Positions 36,801 through 62,013 of a stretch of DNA of 64,000 nucleotides are shown in pieces; positions within the stretch are counted from its first letter, which is position 1; the number at the start of each line of letters is the position of its first letter. The notes beneath the pieces were generated by a model. That model saw nothing but the letters and a program-made list of their open reading frames with translations, had not been told where the DNA came from and made no database searches. The stretch is from Hemibagrus wyckioides (Eukaryota; Chordata; Actinopteri; Siluriformes; Bagridae). The DNA lies in the NCBI RefSeq assembly GCF_019097595.1, contig NC_080717.1:965001-1029000 (forward strand), read 5' to 3'. The position numbers were made by a program, and so were the translations under genes.

Positions 36801-38069
36801 GCTCTAATGTTATCATTTGTATAGTAACAGCTGATTCACAGGGACGTGTGTGTGTGTGTGTAGTGGACAGGAGGAGGAGATGAGCCGGAGGTTAGTGGAC
36901 TGGGGGCCATTGGTGGTGATAGTGGATGCAATGAGCTGGCAGGATTATCAGGGAGGAATTATTCAACACCACTGTTCTGCTGAACACGCTAATCACGCTG
37001 TGATTATCACCGGCTACGACACTACAGGTAACACACACACACACACACTGTACTGATACTACAGGTAACACACACACTGTACTGATACTACAGGTAACAC
37101 ACACACACACTGTACTGATACTACAGGTAACACACACACACACTGTACTGATACTACAGGTAACACACACACACACTGTACTGATACTACAGGTAACACA
37201 CACACACTGTACTGATACTACAGGTAACACACACACACTGTACTGATACTACAGGTAACACACACACACACACTGTACTGATACTACAGGTAACACACAC
37301 ACACACTGTACTGATACTACAGGTAACACACACACACACACACTGTACTGATACTACAGGTAACACACACACACACACACTGTACTGATACTACAGGTAA
37401 CACACACACACACTGTACTGATACTACAGGTAATACACACACACTGTACTGATACTACAGGTAACACACACACACTGTACTGATACTACAGGTAACACAC
37501 ACACACACACACACTGTACTGATACTACAGGTAACACACACACACACACACTGTACTGATACTACAGGTAACACACACACACACACACTGTACTGATACT
37601 ACAGGTAACACACACACACACACTGTACTGATACTACAGGTAACACACACACACACACTGTACTGATACTACAGGTAACACACACACACACACACACACA
37701 CTGTACTGATACTACAGGTAACACACACACACACTGTACTGATACTACAGGTAACACACACACACACACTGTACTGATACTACAGGTAACACACACACAC
37801 ACACACTGTACTGATACTACAGGTAACACACACACACACTGTACTGATACTACAGGTAACACACACACACACACACTGTACTGATACTACAGGTAACACA
37901 CACACACACACTGTACTGATACTACAGGTAACACACACACACACTGTACTGATACTACAGGTAACACACACACACACACACTGTACTGATACTACAGGTA
38001 ACACACACACACACTGTACTGATACTACAGGTAACACACACACACACACACACTGTACTGATACTACAG

Positions 38070-38100
<31 letters not shown>

Positions 38101-39235
38101 TGTACTGATACTACAGGTAACACACACACACACTGTACTGATACTACAGGTAACACACACACACACACACACTGTACTGATACTACAGGTAACACACACA
38201 CACACACACTGTACTGATACTACAGGTAACACACACACACACACACTGTACTGATACTACAGGTAACACACACACACACACACTGTACTGATACTACAGG
38301 TAACACACACACACACACACACTGTACTGATACTACAGGTAACACACACACACACACACTGTACTGATACTACAGGTAACACACACACACACACACTGTA
38401 CTGATACTACAGGTAATACACACACACACACACACTGTACTGATACTACAGGTAACACACACACACACACACACTGTACTGGTGCTACAGGTAACACACA
38501 CACACACACACACTGTACTGATACTACAGGTAACACACACACACACACACACACTGTACTGATACTACAGGTAACACACACACACACACACTGTACTGAT
38601 GCTACAGGTAACACACACACACTGTAGTGATACTACAGGTAACACACACACACACACACTGTACTGATACTACAGGTAACACACACACACACTGTACTGA
38701 TACTACAGGTAACACACACACACACACACTGTACTGATGCTACAGGTAACACACACACACTGTAGTGATACTACAGGTAACACACACACACACACACACT
38801 GTACTGATACTACAGGTAACACACACACACACACACTGTACTGATACTACAGGTAACACACACACACACTGTACTGATACTACAGGTAACACACACACAC
38901 ACACACACACTGTACTGATACTACAGGTAACACACACACACACACTGTACTGATACTACAGGTAACACACACACACACACTGTACTGATACTACAGGTAA
39001 CACACACACACACTGTACTGATACTACAGGTAACACACACACACACTGTACTGATGCTACAGGTAACACACACACACACTGTACTGATGCTACAGGTAAC
39101 ACACACACACACACTGTACTGATACTACAGGTAACACACACACACACACACACTGTACTGATACTACAGGTAACACACACACACACTGTACTGATACTAC
39201 AGGTAACACACACACACACTGTACTGATACTACAG

Positions 39236-39266
<31 letters not shown>

Positions 39267-42200
39267 TGTACTGATACTACAGGTAACACACACACACACT
39301 GTACTGATGCTACAGGTAACACACACACTGTACTGATGCTACAGGTAACACACACACACACACACTGTACTGATACTACAGGTAACACACACACTGTACT
39401 GATGCTACAGGTAACACACACACACACACTGTACTGATACTACAGGTAACACACACACACACTGTACTGATGCTACAGGTAACACACACACACACACTGT
39501 ACTGATACTACAGGTAACACACACACACACACACTGTACTGATACTACAGGTAACACACACACTGTACTGATGCTACAGGTAACACACACACACACACTG
39601 TACTGATACTACAGGTAACACACACACAAACACACTGTACTGATACTACAGGTAACACACACACACTGTACTGATACTACAGGTAACACACACACTGTAC
39701 TGATGCTACAGGTAACACACACACACAAACTGTACTGATACTACAGGTAACACACACACACACTGTACTGATGCTACAGGTAACACACACACTGTACTGA
39801 TGCTACAGGTAACACACACACACTGTACTGATACTACAGGTAACACACACACACACTGTACTGATACTACAGGTAACACACACACTGTACTGATGCTACA
39901 GGTAACACACACACACAAACTGTACTGATACTACAGGTAACACACACACACACTGTACTGATGCTACAGGTAACACACACACTGTACTGATGCTACAGGT
40001 AACACACACACACACACACACTGTACTGATACTACAGGTAACACACACACTGTACTGATGCTACAGGTAACACACACACACACACTGTACTGATACTACA
40101 GGTAACACACACACACTGTACTGATGCTACAGGTAACACACACACACACACACACTGTACTGATACTACAGGTAACACACACACTGTACTGATGCTACAG
40201 GTAACACACACACACACTGTACTGATACTACAGGTAACACACACACACACACACTGTACTGATACTACAGGTAACACACACACACACACACACTGTACTG
40301 ATACTACAGGTAACACACACACACACACACACTGTACTGATACTACAGGTAACACACACACACACACACTGTACTGATACTACAGGTAACACACACACTG
40401 TACTGATGCTACAGGTAACACACACACACAAACTGTACTGATGCTACAGGTAACACACACACTGTACTGATGCTACAGGTAACACACACACACACTGTAC
40501 TGATACTACAGGTAACACACACACACACACACTGTACTGATACTACAGGTAACACACACACACTGTACTGATACTACAGGTAACACACACACACTGTACT
40601 GATACTACAGGTAATATACACACACACACACACACACACACTGTACTGATACTACAGGTAACACACACACACACTGTACTGATACTACAGGTAACACACA
40701 CACACACACACACTGTACTGATACTACAGGTAACACACACACACACACACTGTACTGATACTACAGGTAACACACACACACACTGTACTGATACTACAGG
40801 TAACACACACACACTGTACTGATACTACAGGTAACACACACACACTGTACTGATACTACAGGTAACACACACACACACACACACTGTACTGATACTACAG
40901 GTAACACACACACACAAACACACTGTACTGATACTACAGGTAACACACACACAAACACACTGTACTGATACTACAGGTAACACACACACACACACACACT
41001 GTACTGATACTACAGGTAACACACACACACACTGTACTGATACTACAGGTAACACACACACACTGTACTGATACTACAGGTAACACACACACACTGTACT
41101 GATACTACAGGTAACACACACACACACACACACTGTACTGATACTACAGGTAACACACACACACACTGTACTGATACTACAGGTAACACACACACACACA
41201 CTGTACTGATACTACAGGTAACACACACACACACACACACTGTACTGATACTACAGGTAACACACACACACACACACACACACTGTACTGATACTACAGG
41301 TAACACACACACACACACTGTACTGATACTACAGGTAACACACACACACACACACACTGTACTGATACTACAGGTAACACACACACACACACACACTGTA
41401 CTGATACTACAGGTAACACACACACACACTGTACTGATACTACAGGTAACACACACACACACTGTACTGATACTACAGGTAACACACACACACACTGTAC
41501 TGATACTACAGGTAACACACACACACACACACTGTACTGATACTACAGGTAACACACACACACACTGTACTGATACTACAGGTAACACACACACACACAC
41601 TGTACTGATACTACAGGTAACACACACACACACACACACTGTACTGATACTACAGGTAATACACACACACACACACACTGTACTGATACTACAGGTAACA
41701 CACACACACACACACTGTACTGATACTACAGGTAACACACACACACACACACTGTACTGATACTACAGGTAATACACACACACACACACTGTACTGATAC
41801 TACAGGTAACACACACACACACTGTACTGATACTACAGGTAACACACACACACACACTGTACTGATACTACAGGTAACACACACACACACACTGTACTGA
41901 TACTACAGGTAACACACACACACACACACTGTACTGATACTACAGGTAACACACACACACACACACTGTACTGATACTACAGGTAACACACACACACACA
42001 CACTGTACTGATACTACAGGTAACACACACACACACACTGTACTGATACTACAGGTAACACACACACACACTGTACTGATACTACAGGTAACACACACAC
42101 ACACACTGTACTGATACTACAGGTAACACACACACACACACACTGTACTGATACTACAGGTAATACACACACACACACACTGTACTGATACTACAGGTAA

Positions 42201-45200
42201 TACACACACACACACACACACTGTACTGATACTACAGGTAACACACACACACACTGTACTGATACTACAGGTAACACACACACACACACTGTACTGATAC
42301 TACAGGTAACACACACACACACACTGTACTGATACTACAGGTAATACACACACACACACTGTACTGATACTACAGGTAACACACACACACACACTGTACT
42401 GATATAAACACACACACACACTGTACTGATACTACAGGTAACACACACACACACTGTACTGATACTACAGGTAACACACACACACACTGTACTGATACTA
42501 CAGGTAACACACACACACACACTGTACTGATACTACAGGTAACACACACACACACACTGTACTGATACTACAGGTAACACACACACACACTGTACTGATA
42601 CTACAGGTAACACACACACACACTGTACTGATACTACAGGTAATACACACACACACACTGTACTGATACTACAGGTAACACACACACTGTACTGATACTA
42701 CAGGTAACACACACACACACTGTACTGATACTACAGGTAACACACACACACTGTACTGATACTACAGGTAACACACACACACACTGTACTGATACTACAG
42801 GTAACACACACACACACACACTGTACTGATACTACAGGTAACACACACACACACTGTACTGATACTACAGGTAACACACACACACACACACTGTACTGAT
42901 ACTACAGGTAACACACACACACACACTGTACTGATACTACAGGTAACACACACACACACTGTACTGATACTACAGGTAACACACACACACACTGTACTGA
43001 TACTACAGGTAACACACACACACACACTGTACTGATACTACAGGTAACACACACACACACTGTACTGATACTACAGGTAACACACACACACTGTACTGAT
43101 ACTACAGGTAACACACACACACACACTGTACTGATACTACAGGTAACACACACACACACTGTACTGATACTACAGGTAACACACACACACACACACTGTA
43201 CTGATACTACAGGTAACACACACACACACTGTACTGATACTACAGGTAACACACACACACACTGTACTGATACTACAGGTAACACACACACACACTGTAC
43301 TGATACTACAGGTAACACACACACACACTGTACTGATACTACAGGTAACACACACACACACTGTACTGATACTACAGGTAACACACACACACTGTACTGA
43401 TACTACAGGTAACACACACACACACACACTGTACTGATACTACAGGTAACACACACACACTGTACTGATACTACAGGTAACACACACACTCTACTGATAC
43501 TACAGGTAACACACACACACACACACTGTACTGATACTACAGGTAACACACACACACACACACTGTACTGATACTACAGGTAACACACACACACTGTACT
43601 GATACTACAGGTAACACACACACACACACACTGTACTGATACTACAGGTAACACACACACACACACACTGTACTGATACTACAGGTAACACACACACACA
43701 CACACACTGTACTGATACTACAGGTAACACACACACACACACTGTACTGATACTACAGGTAACACACACACACACTGTACTGATACTACAGGTAACACAC
43801 ACACACACACACTGTACTGATACTACAGGTAACACACACACACACACTGTACTGATACTACAGGTAACACACACACACACTGTACTGATACTACAGGTAA
43901 CACACACACACACACTGTACTGATACTACAGGTAACACACACACTGTACTGATACTACAGGTAACACACACACACACACACTGTACTGATACTACAGGTA
44001 ACACACACACACTGTACTGATACTACAGGTAACACACACACACACTGTACTGATACTACAGGTAACACACACACACACTGTACTGATACTACAGGTAACA
44101 CACACACACACACACTGTACTGATACTACAGGTAACACACACACACACTGTACTGATACTACAGGTAACACACACACACACACACACACTGTACTGATAC
44201 TACAGGTAACACACACACACTGTACTGATACTACAGGTAACACACACACACACACACTGTACTGATACTACAGGTAACACACACACACACTGTACTGATA
44301 CTACAGGTAACACACACACACACTGTACTGATACTACAGGTAACACACACACACACACTGTACTGATACTACAGGTAACACACACACACACTGTACTGAT
44401 ACTACAGGTAACACACACACACACTGTACTGATACTACAGGTAACACACACACACACTGTACTGATACTACAGGTAACACACACACACACACACACTGTA
44501 CTGATACTACAGGTAACACACACACACACACTGTACTGATACTACAGGTAACACACACACACACACACACTGTACTGATACTACAGGTAACACACACACA
44601 CACTGTACTGATACTACAGGTAACACACACACACACTGTACTGATACTACAGGTAACACACACACACACACACACTGTACTGATACTACAGGTAACACAC
44701 ACACACACACACACTGTACTGATACTACAGGTAACACACACACACACTGTACTGATACTACAGGTAACACACACACACACACACACTGTACTGATACTAC
44801 AGGTAACACACACACACTGTACTGATACTACAGGTAACACACACACACACACACTGTACTGATACTACAGGTAACACACACACACACTGTACTGATACTA
44901 CAGGTAACACACACACACTGTACTGATACTACAGGTAACACACACACACACACACTGTACTGATACTACAGGTAACACACACACACTGTACTGATACTAC
45001 AGGTAACACACACACACACACACACTGTACTGATACTACAGGTAACACACACACACACACACTGTACTGATACTACAGGTAACACACACACACACACACA
45101 CTGTACTGATACTACAGGTAACACACACACACACTGTACTGATACTACAGGTAACACACACACACACACACTGTACTGATACTACAGGTAACACACACAC

Positions 45201-48200
45201 ACTGTACTGATACTACAGGTAACACACACACACACACTGTACTGATACTACAGGTAACACACACACACACACACTGTACTGATACTACAGGTAACACACA
45301 CACACACTGTACTGATGCTACAGGTAACACACACACACACTGTACTGATGCTACAGGTAACACACACACACACACTGTACTGATACTACAGGTAACACAC
45401 ACACACACACACACTGTACTGATACTACAGGTAACACACACACACACTGTACTGATGCTACAGGTAACACACACTGTACTGATACTACAGGTAACACACA
45501 CACACACTGTACTGATACTACAGGTAACACACACACACACACACTGTACTGATACTACAGGTAACACACACACACAAACTGTACTGATACTACAGGTAAC
45601 ACACACTGTACTGATGCTACAGGTAACACACACACTGTACTGATGCTACAGGTAACACACACACACACACACACACTGTACTGATACTACAGGTAACACA
45701 CAAACTGTACTGATGCTACAGGTAACACACACACACACTGTACTGATACTACAGGTAACACACACACACACACTGTACTGATACTACAGGTAACACACAC
45801 ACACACTGTACTGATACTACAGGTAACACACACACACACTGTACTGATACTACAGGTAACACACACACACTGTACTGATACTACAGGTAACACACACACA
45901 CTGTACTGATACTACAGGTAACACACACACACACACTGTACTGATACTACAGGTAACACACACACACACTGTACTGATACTACAGGTAACACACACACAC
46001 ACACACTGTACTGATACTACAGGTAACACACACACACACACTGTACTGATACTACAGGTAACACACACACACACTGTACTGATACTACAGGTAACACACA
46101 CACACTGTACTGATACTACAGGTAACACACACACACTGTACTGATACTACAGGTAACACACACACACACACACACACTGTACTGATACTACAGGTAACAC
46201 ACACACACACACACTGTACTGATACTACAGGTAACACACACACACACACACTGTACTGATACTACAGGTAACACACACACACACTGTACTGATACTACAG
46301 GTAACACACACACACACACTGTACTGATACTACAGGTAACACACACACACACACACTGTACTGATACTACAGGTAACACACACACACTGTACTGATACTA
46401 CAGGTAACACACACACACACACTGTACTGATACTACAGGTAACACACACACACTGTACTGATACTACAGGTAACACACACACACACACTGTACTGATACT
46501 ACAGGTAACACACACACACACTGTACTGATACTACAGGTAACACACACACACACTGTACTGATACTACAGGTAACACACACACACACTGTACTGATACTA
46601 CAGGTAACACACACACACACTGTACTGATACTACAGGTAACACACACACACACACACACTGTACTGATACTACAGGTAACACACACACACACTGTACTGA
46701 TACTACAGGTAACACACACACACACACACTGTACTGATACTACAGGTAACACACACACACACACACTGTACTGATACTACAGGTAACACACACACACACA
46801 CACTGTACTGATACTACAGGTAACACACACACACACTGTACTGATACTACAGGTAACACACACACACACACACTGTACTGATACTACAGGTAACACACAC
46901 ACACACACACTGTACTGATACTACAGGTAACACACACACACACTGTACTGATACTACAGGTAACACACACACACACACACTGTACTGATACTACAGGTAA
47001 CACACACACACACACACACACACTGTACTGATACTACAGGTAACACACACACACACTGTACTGATACTACAGGTAACACACACACACACTGTACTGATAC
47101 TACAGGTAACACACACACACTGTACTGATACTACAGGTAACACACACACACACTGTACTGATACTACAGGTAACACACACACACACACACTGTACTGATA
47201 CTACAGGTAACACACACACACACTGTACTGATACTACAGGTAACACACACACACACTGTACTGATACTACAGGTAACACACACACACACACTGTACTGAT
47301 ACTACAGGTAACACACACACACACACACACTGTACTGATACTACAGGTAACACACACACACACTGTACTGATACTACAGGTAACACACACACACACTGTA
47401 CTGATACTACAGGTAACACACACACACACTGTACTGATACTACAGGTAACACACACACACACACACTGTACTGATACTACAGGTAACACACACACACACA
47501 CACACTGTACTGATACTACAGGTAACACACACACACACTGTACTGATACTACAGGTAACACACACACACACTGTACTGATACTACAGGTAACACACACAC
47601 ACACTGTACTGATACTACAGGTAACACACACACACACACACACTGTACTGATACTACAGGTAACACACACACACACACACTGTACTGATACTACAGGTAA
47701 CACACACACTGTACTGATACTACAGGTAACACACACACACACACTGTACTGATACTACAGGTAACACACACACACACACACACTGTACTGATACTACAGG
47801 TAACACACACACACACTGTACTGATACTACAGGTAACACACACACACACTGTACTGATACTACAGGTAACACACACACACACACTGTACTGATACTACAG
47901 GTAACACACACACACACACACTGTACTGATACTACAGGTAACACACACACACTGTACTGATACTACAGGTAACACACACACACACACTGTACTGATACTA
48001 CAGGTAACACACACACACACACACTGTACTGATACTACAGGTAACACACACACACTGTACTGATACTACAGGTAACACACACACACACTGTACTGATACT
48101 ACAGGTAACACACACACACACACACTGTACTGATACTACAGGTAACACACACACACACTGTACTGATACTACAGGTAACACACACACACACTGTACTGAT

Positions 48201-49725
48201 ACTACAGGTAACACACACACACACTGTACTGATACTACAGGTAACACACACACACACACACTGTACTGATACTACAGGTAACACACACACACACTGTACT
48301 GATACTACAGGTAACACACACACACACTGTACTGATACTACAGGTAACACACACACACACTGTACTGATACTACAGGTAACACACACACACACACTGTAC
48401 TGATACTACAGGTAACACACACACACACTGTACTGATACTACAGGTAACACACACACACACACACACACACACTGTACTGATACTACAGGTAACACACAC
48501 ACACACTGTACTGATACTACAGGTAACACACACACACACACACTGTACTGATACTACAGGTAACACACACACACACACACTGTACTGATACTACAGGTAA
48601 CACACACACACACTGTACTGATACTACAGGTAACACACACACACACACACACACTGTACTGATACTACAGGTAATACACACACACACTGTACTGATACTA
48701 CAGGTAACACACACACACACACTGTACTGATACTACAGGTAACACACACACACACTGTACTGATACTACAGGTAACACACACACACACTGTACTGATACT
48801 ACAGGTAACACACACACACACACTGTACTGATACTACAGGTAACACACACACACACTGTACTGATACTACAGGTAACACACACACACTGTACTGATACTA
48901 CAGGTAACACACACACACTGTACTGATACTACAGGTAACACACACACACACACTGTACTGATACTACAGGTAACACACACACACACACACACTGTACTGA
49001 TACTACAGGTAACACACACACTGTACTGATACTACAGGTAACACACACACACACTGTACTGATACTACAGGTAACACACACACACTGTACTGATACTACA
49101 GGTAAGTATGTGAAGTCTACTGGAGCTTTTTAGATCTTCAATAAATACTAAATAAAACGTAAATAAACGTGTGTTTGTGTGTGGGAGTGTGTGTGTGTGT
49201 GTGGTCAGTTAATAGATTGTGGTGTATAATAGTGTGTATTTTGTAGGTGAGGTGCCGTTTTGGATAGTGCGTAATTCCTGGGGGACGGCGTGGGGTGATG
49301 AGGGATACGCCTACATTAAAATGGGGGAGAACATCTGCGGTGAGTAAACAACACTGACTGTAGTATCTAATGTTGATCCTTTTAATGAAGTGTTATGTGT
49401 AAATAAATATAATCCACACATTTATAAACACAAAGAATAAATAATGATATCTTTAGTGTTAGATGACATTCTGAATGATATTTTTCTTTTTTATCATTTT
49501 TTTCCATTTGAAGGCGAACCATGACATGTCTCTCTTTATCTTTAACTCGACCACTAACGCTGTCTCAGCCGTTTAATGTCCAGTATACACTAATGTCCAG
49601 TAGTACGCGGTCACTAAGGGAATGTGATTTAAACCTGGGGTCATGTCCTTGATCTGTTTCCTGTGTGTGCTCCTCCTCTTCCTCCTCCAGGCGTGGCTGA
49701 CAGCGTGGCTGCGGTGTTTCTCTGA
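33561..49725 (+). CDS. ctso: Cathepsin O, complete eight-exon gene
   Basis: A papain-family (C1A) lysosomal cysteine protease. Exons 33561-33761, 34722-34830, 35201-35340, 35438-35605, 36160-36281, 36864-37027, 49247-49339 and 49691-49725 join in phase into 343 residues; I recall about 321 for human. Order: hydrophobic signal peptide (residues about 1-25); propeptide; mature start near FDWRD; catalytic Cys in [15 protein letters not shown]; catalytic His in [10 protein letters not shown]; catalytic Asn in IVRNSWG; end [10 protein letters not shown]. The blocks [15 protein letters not shown] and GGIIQHHCS are cathepsin O-specific to my knowledge. It is tail to tail with TDO2, which I recall also being so in human. 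Intron 6 is 12.2 kb, nearly all a tandem array derived from the exon 6 end. All three catalytic residues are intact, so the gene looks functional. Confidence 0.96.
34038..34584 (-). mobile_element. Internally deleted Tc1/mariner-type transposon with TA target duplication
   Basis: Terminal inverted repeats of about 27 bp (core GCATAACATTATGACCA at the left, its complement at the right) are flanked by TA on both sides. On the minus strand 34501-34268 encodes the N-terminal DNA-binding helix-turn-helix of a Tc1-like transposase ([20 protein letters not shown]). The catalytic DDE part is absent, so the copy is non-autonomous. It lies in CTSO intron 1. Confidence 0.85.
34722..34830 (+). CDS. ctso: CTSO exon 2: propeptide
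   Basis: Acceptor AAATCAG; reads [20 protein letters not shown] then [16 protein letters not shown]; donor AAAG|GTGATG. The YGVNQFS motif is the propeptide ERFNAQ/GNFD-type region typical of C1A proteases. Confidence 0.92.
34938..35162 (-). mobile_element. tRNA-derived SINE, minus orientation, in CTSO intron 2
   Basis: Minus strand: GGTGGCTCAAGTGGTTATGG (box A region), then CCACTGTTGGGCCCTTAAGC, ending in an A/T-rich AAATAAAGACAACTT tail. It is the same family as the copy at 56.2 kb, though the box B region is eroded here. Confidence 0.8.
35201..35340 (+). CDS. ctso: CTSO exon 3: propeptide end and mature N terminus
   Basis: Acceptor GTTTTTCCAG; reads [15 protein letters not shown] through [17 protein letters not shown]; donor TCG|GTAAGC. 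FDWRD marks the start of the mature protease. Confidence 0.93.
35438..35605 (+). CDS. ctso: CTSO exon 4: catalytic cysteine
   Basis: Begins [20 protein letters not shown] with the nucleophile Cys at the second Cys of CGGC. Ends with [20 protein letters not shown]. The acceptor GAGGGCAG is preceded by (GT)n rather than a pyrimidine tract. Donor CAG|GTACTG. Confidence 0.95.
35606..36159 (+). other. CTSO intron 4, AT-rich, no element recognised
   Basis: Poly-C at about 35641-35652. Otherwise unremarkable. Confidence 0.5.
36160..36281 (+). CDS. ctso: CTSO exon 5
   Basis: Reads [20 protein letters not shown] then [24 protein letters not shown] and KDYAAFDF match the cathepsin O central region. 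Donor TTCAG|GTACAG. Confidence 0.92.
36282..36863 (+). other. CTSO intron 5, unique sequence ending in a short GT tract
   Basis: The acceptor is GTGTGTGTGTGTAG, again GT instead of pyrimidines. No element is recognised. Confidence 0.5.
36864..37027 (+). CDS. ctso: CTSO exon 6: catalytic histidine; its 3' end seeds the intron 6 array
   Basis: Reads [20 protein letters not shown] and on to [12 protein letters not shown] with the catalytic His in NHAV. The last bases are TACGACACTACAG|GTAACAC. This donor has C at +5, a weak site. The exon end plus donor is the template of the tandem unit that follows at once. Reading on into the array gives [13 protein letters not shown]. Confidence 0.96.
37028..49101 (+). 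repeat. 12-kb array of splice-donor modules in CTSO intron 6, on the order of 390 units
   Basis: Unit: TACTGATACTACAG then GTAACAC(AC)n then ACTG, about 25-45 bp depending on CA number. TAC-GA-ACTACAG|GTAA copies the end of exon 6 with its donor. Each unit keeps CAG|GTAACA. Variant blocks: GATGCTACAG (concentrated at 38.5-40.5 kb and 45.3-45.7 kb) and GTAATAC (41.6-42.7 kb). One unit (about 42402) has lost the donor. The last unit changes to CAG|GTAAGTATG. Many open frames on both strands ([21 protein letters not shown]) are artefacts. Confidence 0.98.
49099..49109 (+). promoter_or_regulatory. Full-consensus 5' splice site ending the array
   Basis: CAGGTAAGTAT matches the U1 snRNA complement at every position, unlike all array units. 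It is probably the original intron 6 donor context, now 12 kb from its exon. Confidence 0.7.
49169..49204 (+). repeat. GT-rich tract near the 3' end of CTSO intron 6
   Basis: Interrupted GTGTGTTTGTGTGTGGGAGT followed by GTGTGTGTGTGTG, 40-80 bases before the acceptor. It is complementary to the AC tracts of the array. Confidence 0.85.
49247..49339 (+). CDS. ctso: CTSO exon 7: catalytic asparagine
   Basis: Acceptor ATTTTGTAG; reads [20 protein letters not shown] then [11 protein letters not shown]. The Asn of RNSWG completes the triad. Donor G|GTGAGT. Confidence 0.97.
49340..49690 (+). other. CTSO intron 7
   Basis: AT-rich, no element recognised; ends in a good TTCCTCCTCCAG acceptor. Confidence 0.5.
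49691..49725 (+). CDS. ctso: CTSO exon 8: C terminus
   Basis: Completes the Gly codon and reads [14 protein letters not shown], equivalent to the end of mammalian cathepsin O. Confidence 0.92.
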
Positions 49726-49817
49726 GCTGTGTTCTCCACACTGTTCCATTCTCCAGGCAGGAAAACACACACACACACTCTCACACTCTCACACACTCTG
49801 TCTCTCACACACACACA

Positions 49818-49850
<33 letters not shown>

Positions 49851-50034
49851 ACAAGGTTAAGATTATTTTACCAAAAAAGAAAAGAGGAATTATTTTTATT
49901 TAATTTCTCATTCATTCATTTCTTTTATTAAATTTCTGGATTATTATTTTCATGGATGAAATATTCAGTGTTTAGAGTTTGGTTTGTGGTGTCATCATTA
50001 TACACACACACACACTTTTTAATATTCAGTAAAT

Positions 50035-50040
50035 TTTATT
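50035..50040 (-). terminator. tdo2: Candidate TDO2 poly(A) signal
   Basis: TTTATT on the plus strand is AATAAA on the minus strand, 156 bases downstream of the TDO2 stop. Confidence 0.5.
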
Positions 50041-50049
50041 ATATATTTT

Positions 50050-50055
50050 AATAAA
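50050..50055 (+). terminator. ctso: Candidate CTSO poly(A) signal
   Basis: AATAAA lies 325 bases after the CTSO stop and is followed by a U-rich/CT-rich stretch. Confidence 0.55.
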
Positions 50056-50195
50056 GATTTTCTCAAAACTTTCGTCTCTCTCTTTCTCTCTCTTTTTGTC
50101 TCTCTCTCTCTTTTTTTGTCACTCACTCACTCTCTCACTCTCTCTCACTCACTCTCTCTCTCTCTCTCCATTCCTCTTTTCAATCTACATGCTCT

Positions 50196-62013
<11,818 letters not shown>

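Larger units (their letters stand above)
49726..50195. other. Shared 3' region of CTSO and TDO2
   Basis: CTSO 3' UTR with CACACTCTCA simple sequence (49770-49852), then AT-rich DNA with facing poly(A) signals, then a CTCTCT/CACTCA tract (50070-50168). Confidence 0.7.

Noticed and set aside
36892..48953. Dozens of Cys-Val/Leu-Pro-Val-Val frames on the minus strand and THTHTH frames on the plus strand
   Set aside because: All are translations of the donor-module array in CTSO intron 6.
37028..49101. CRISPR-like pattern of a constant 24-base word with variable spacers
   Set aside because: The spacers are only (CA)n of varying length and the locus is a eukaryotic intron.
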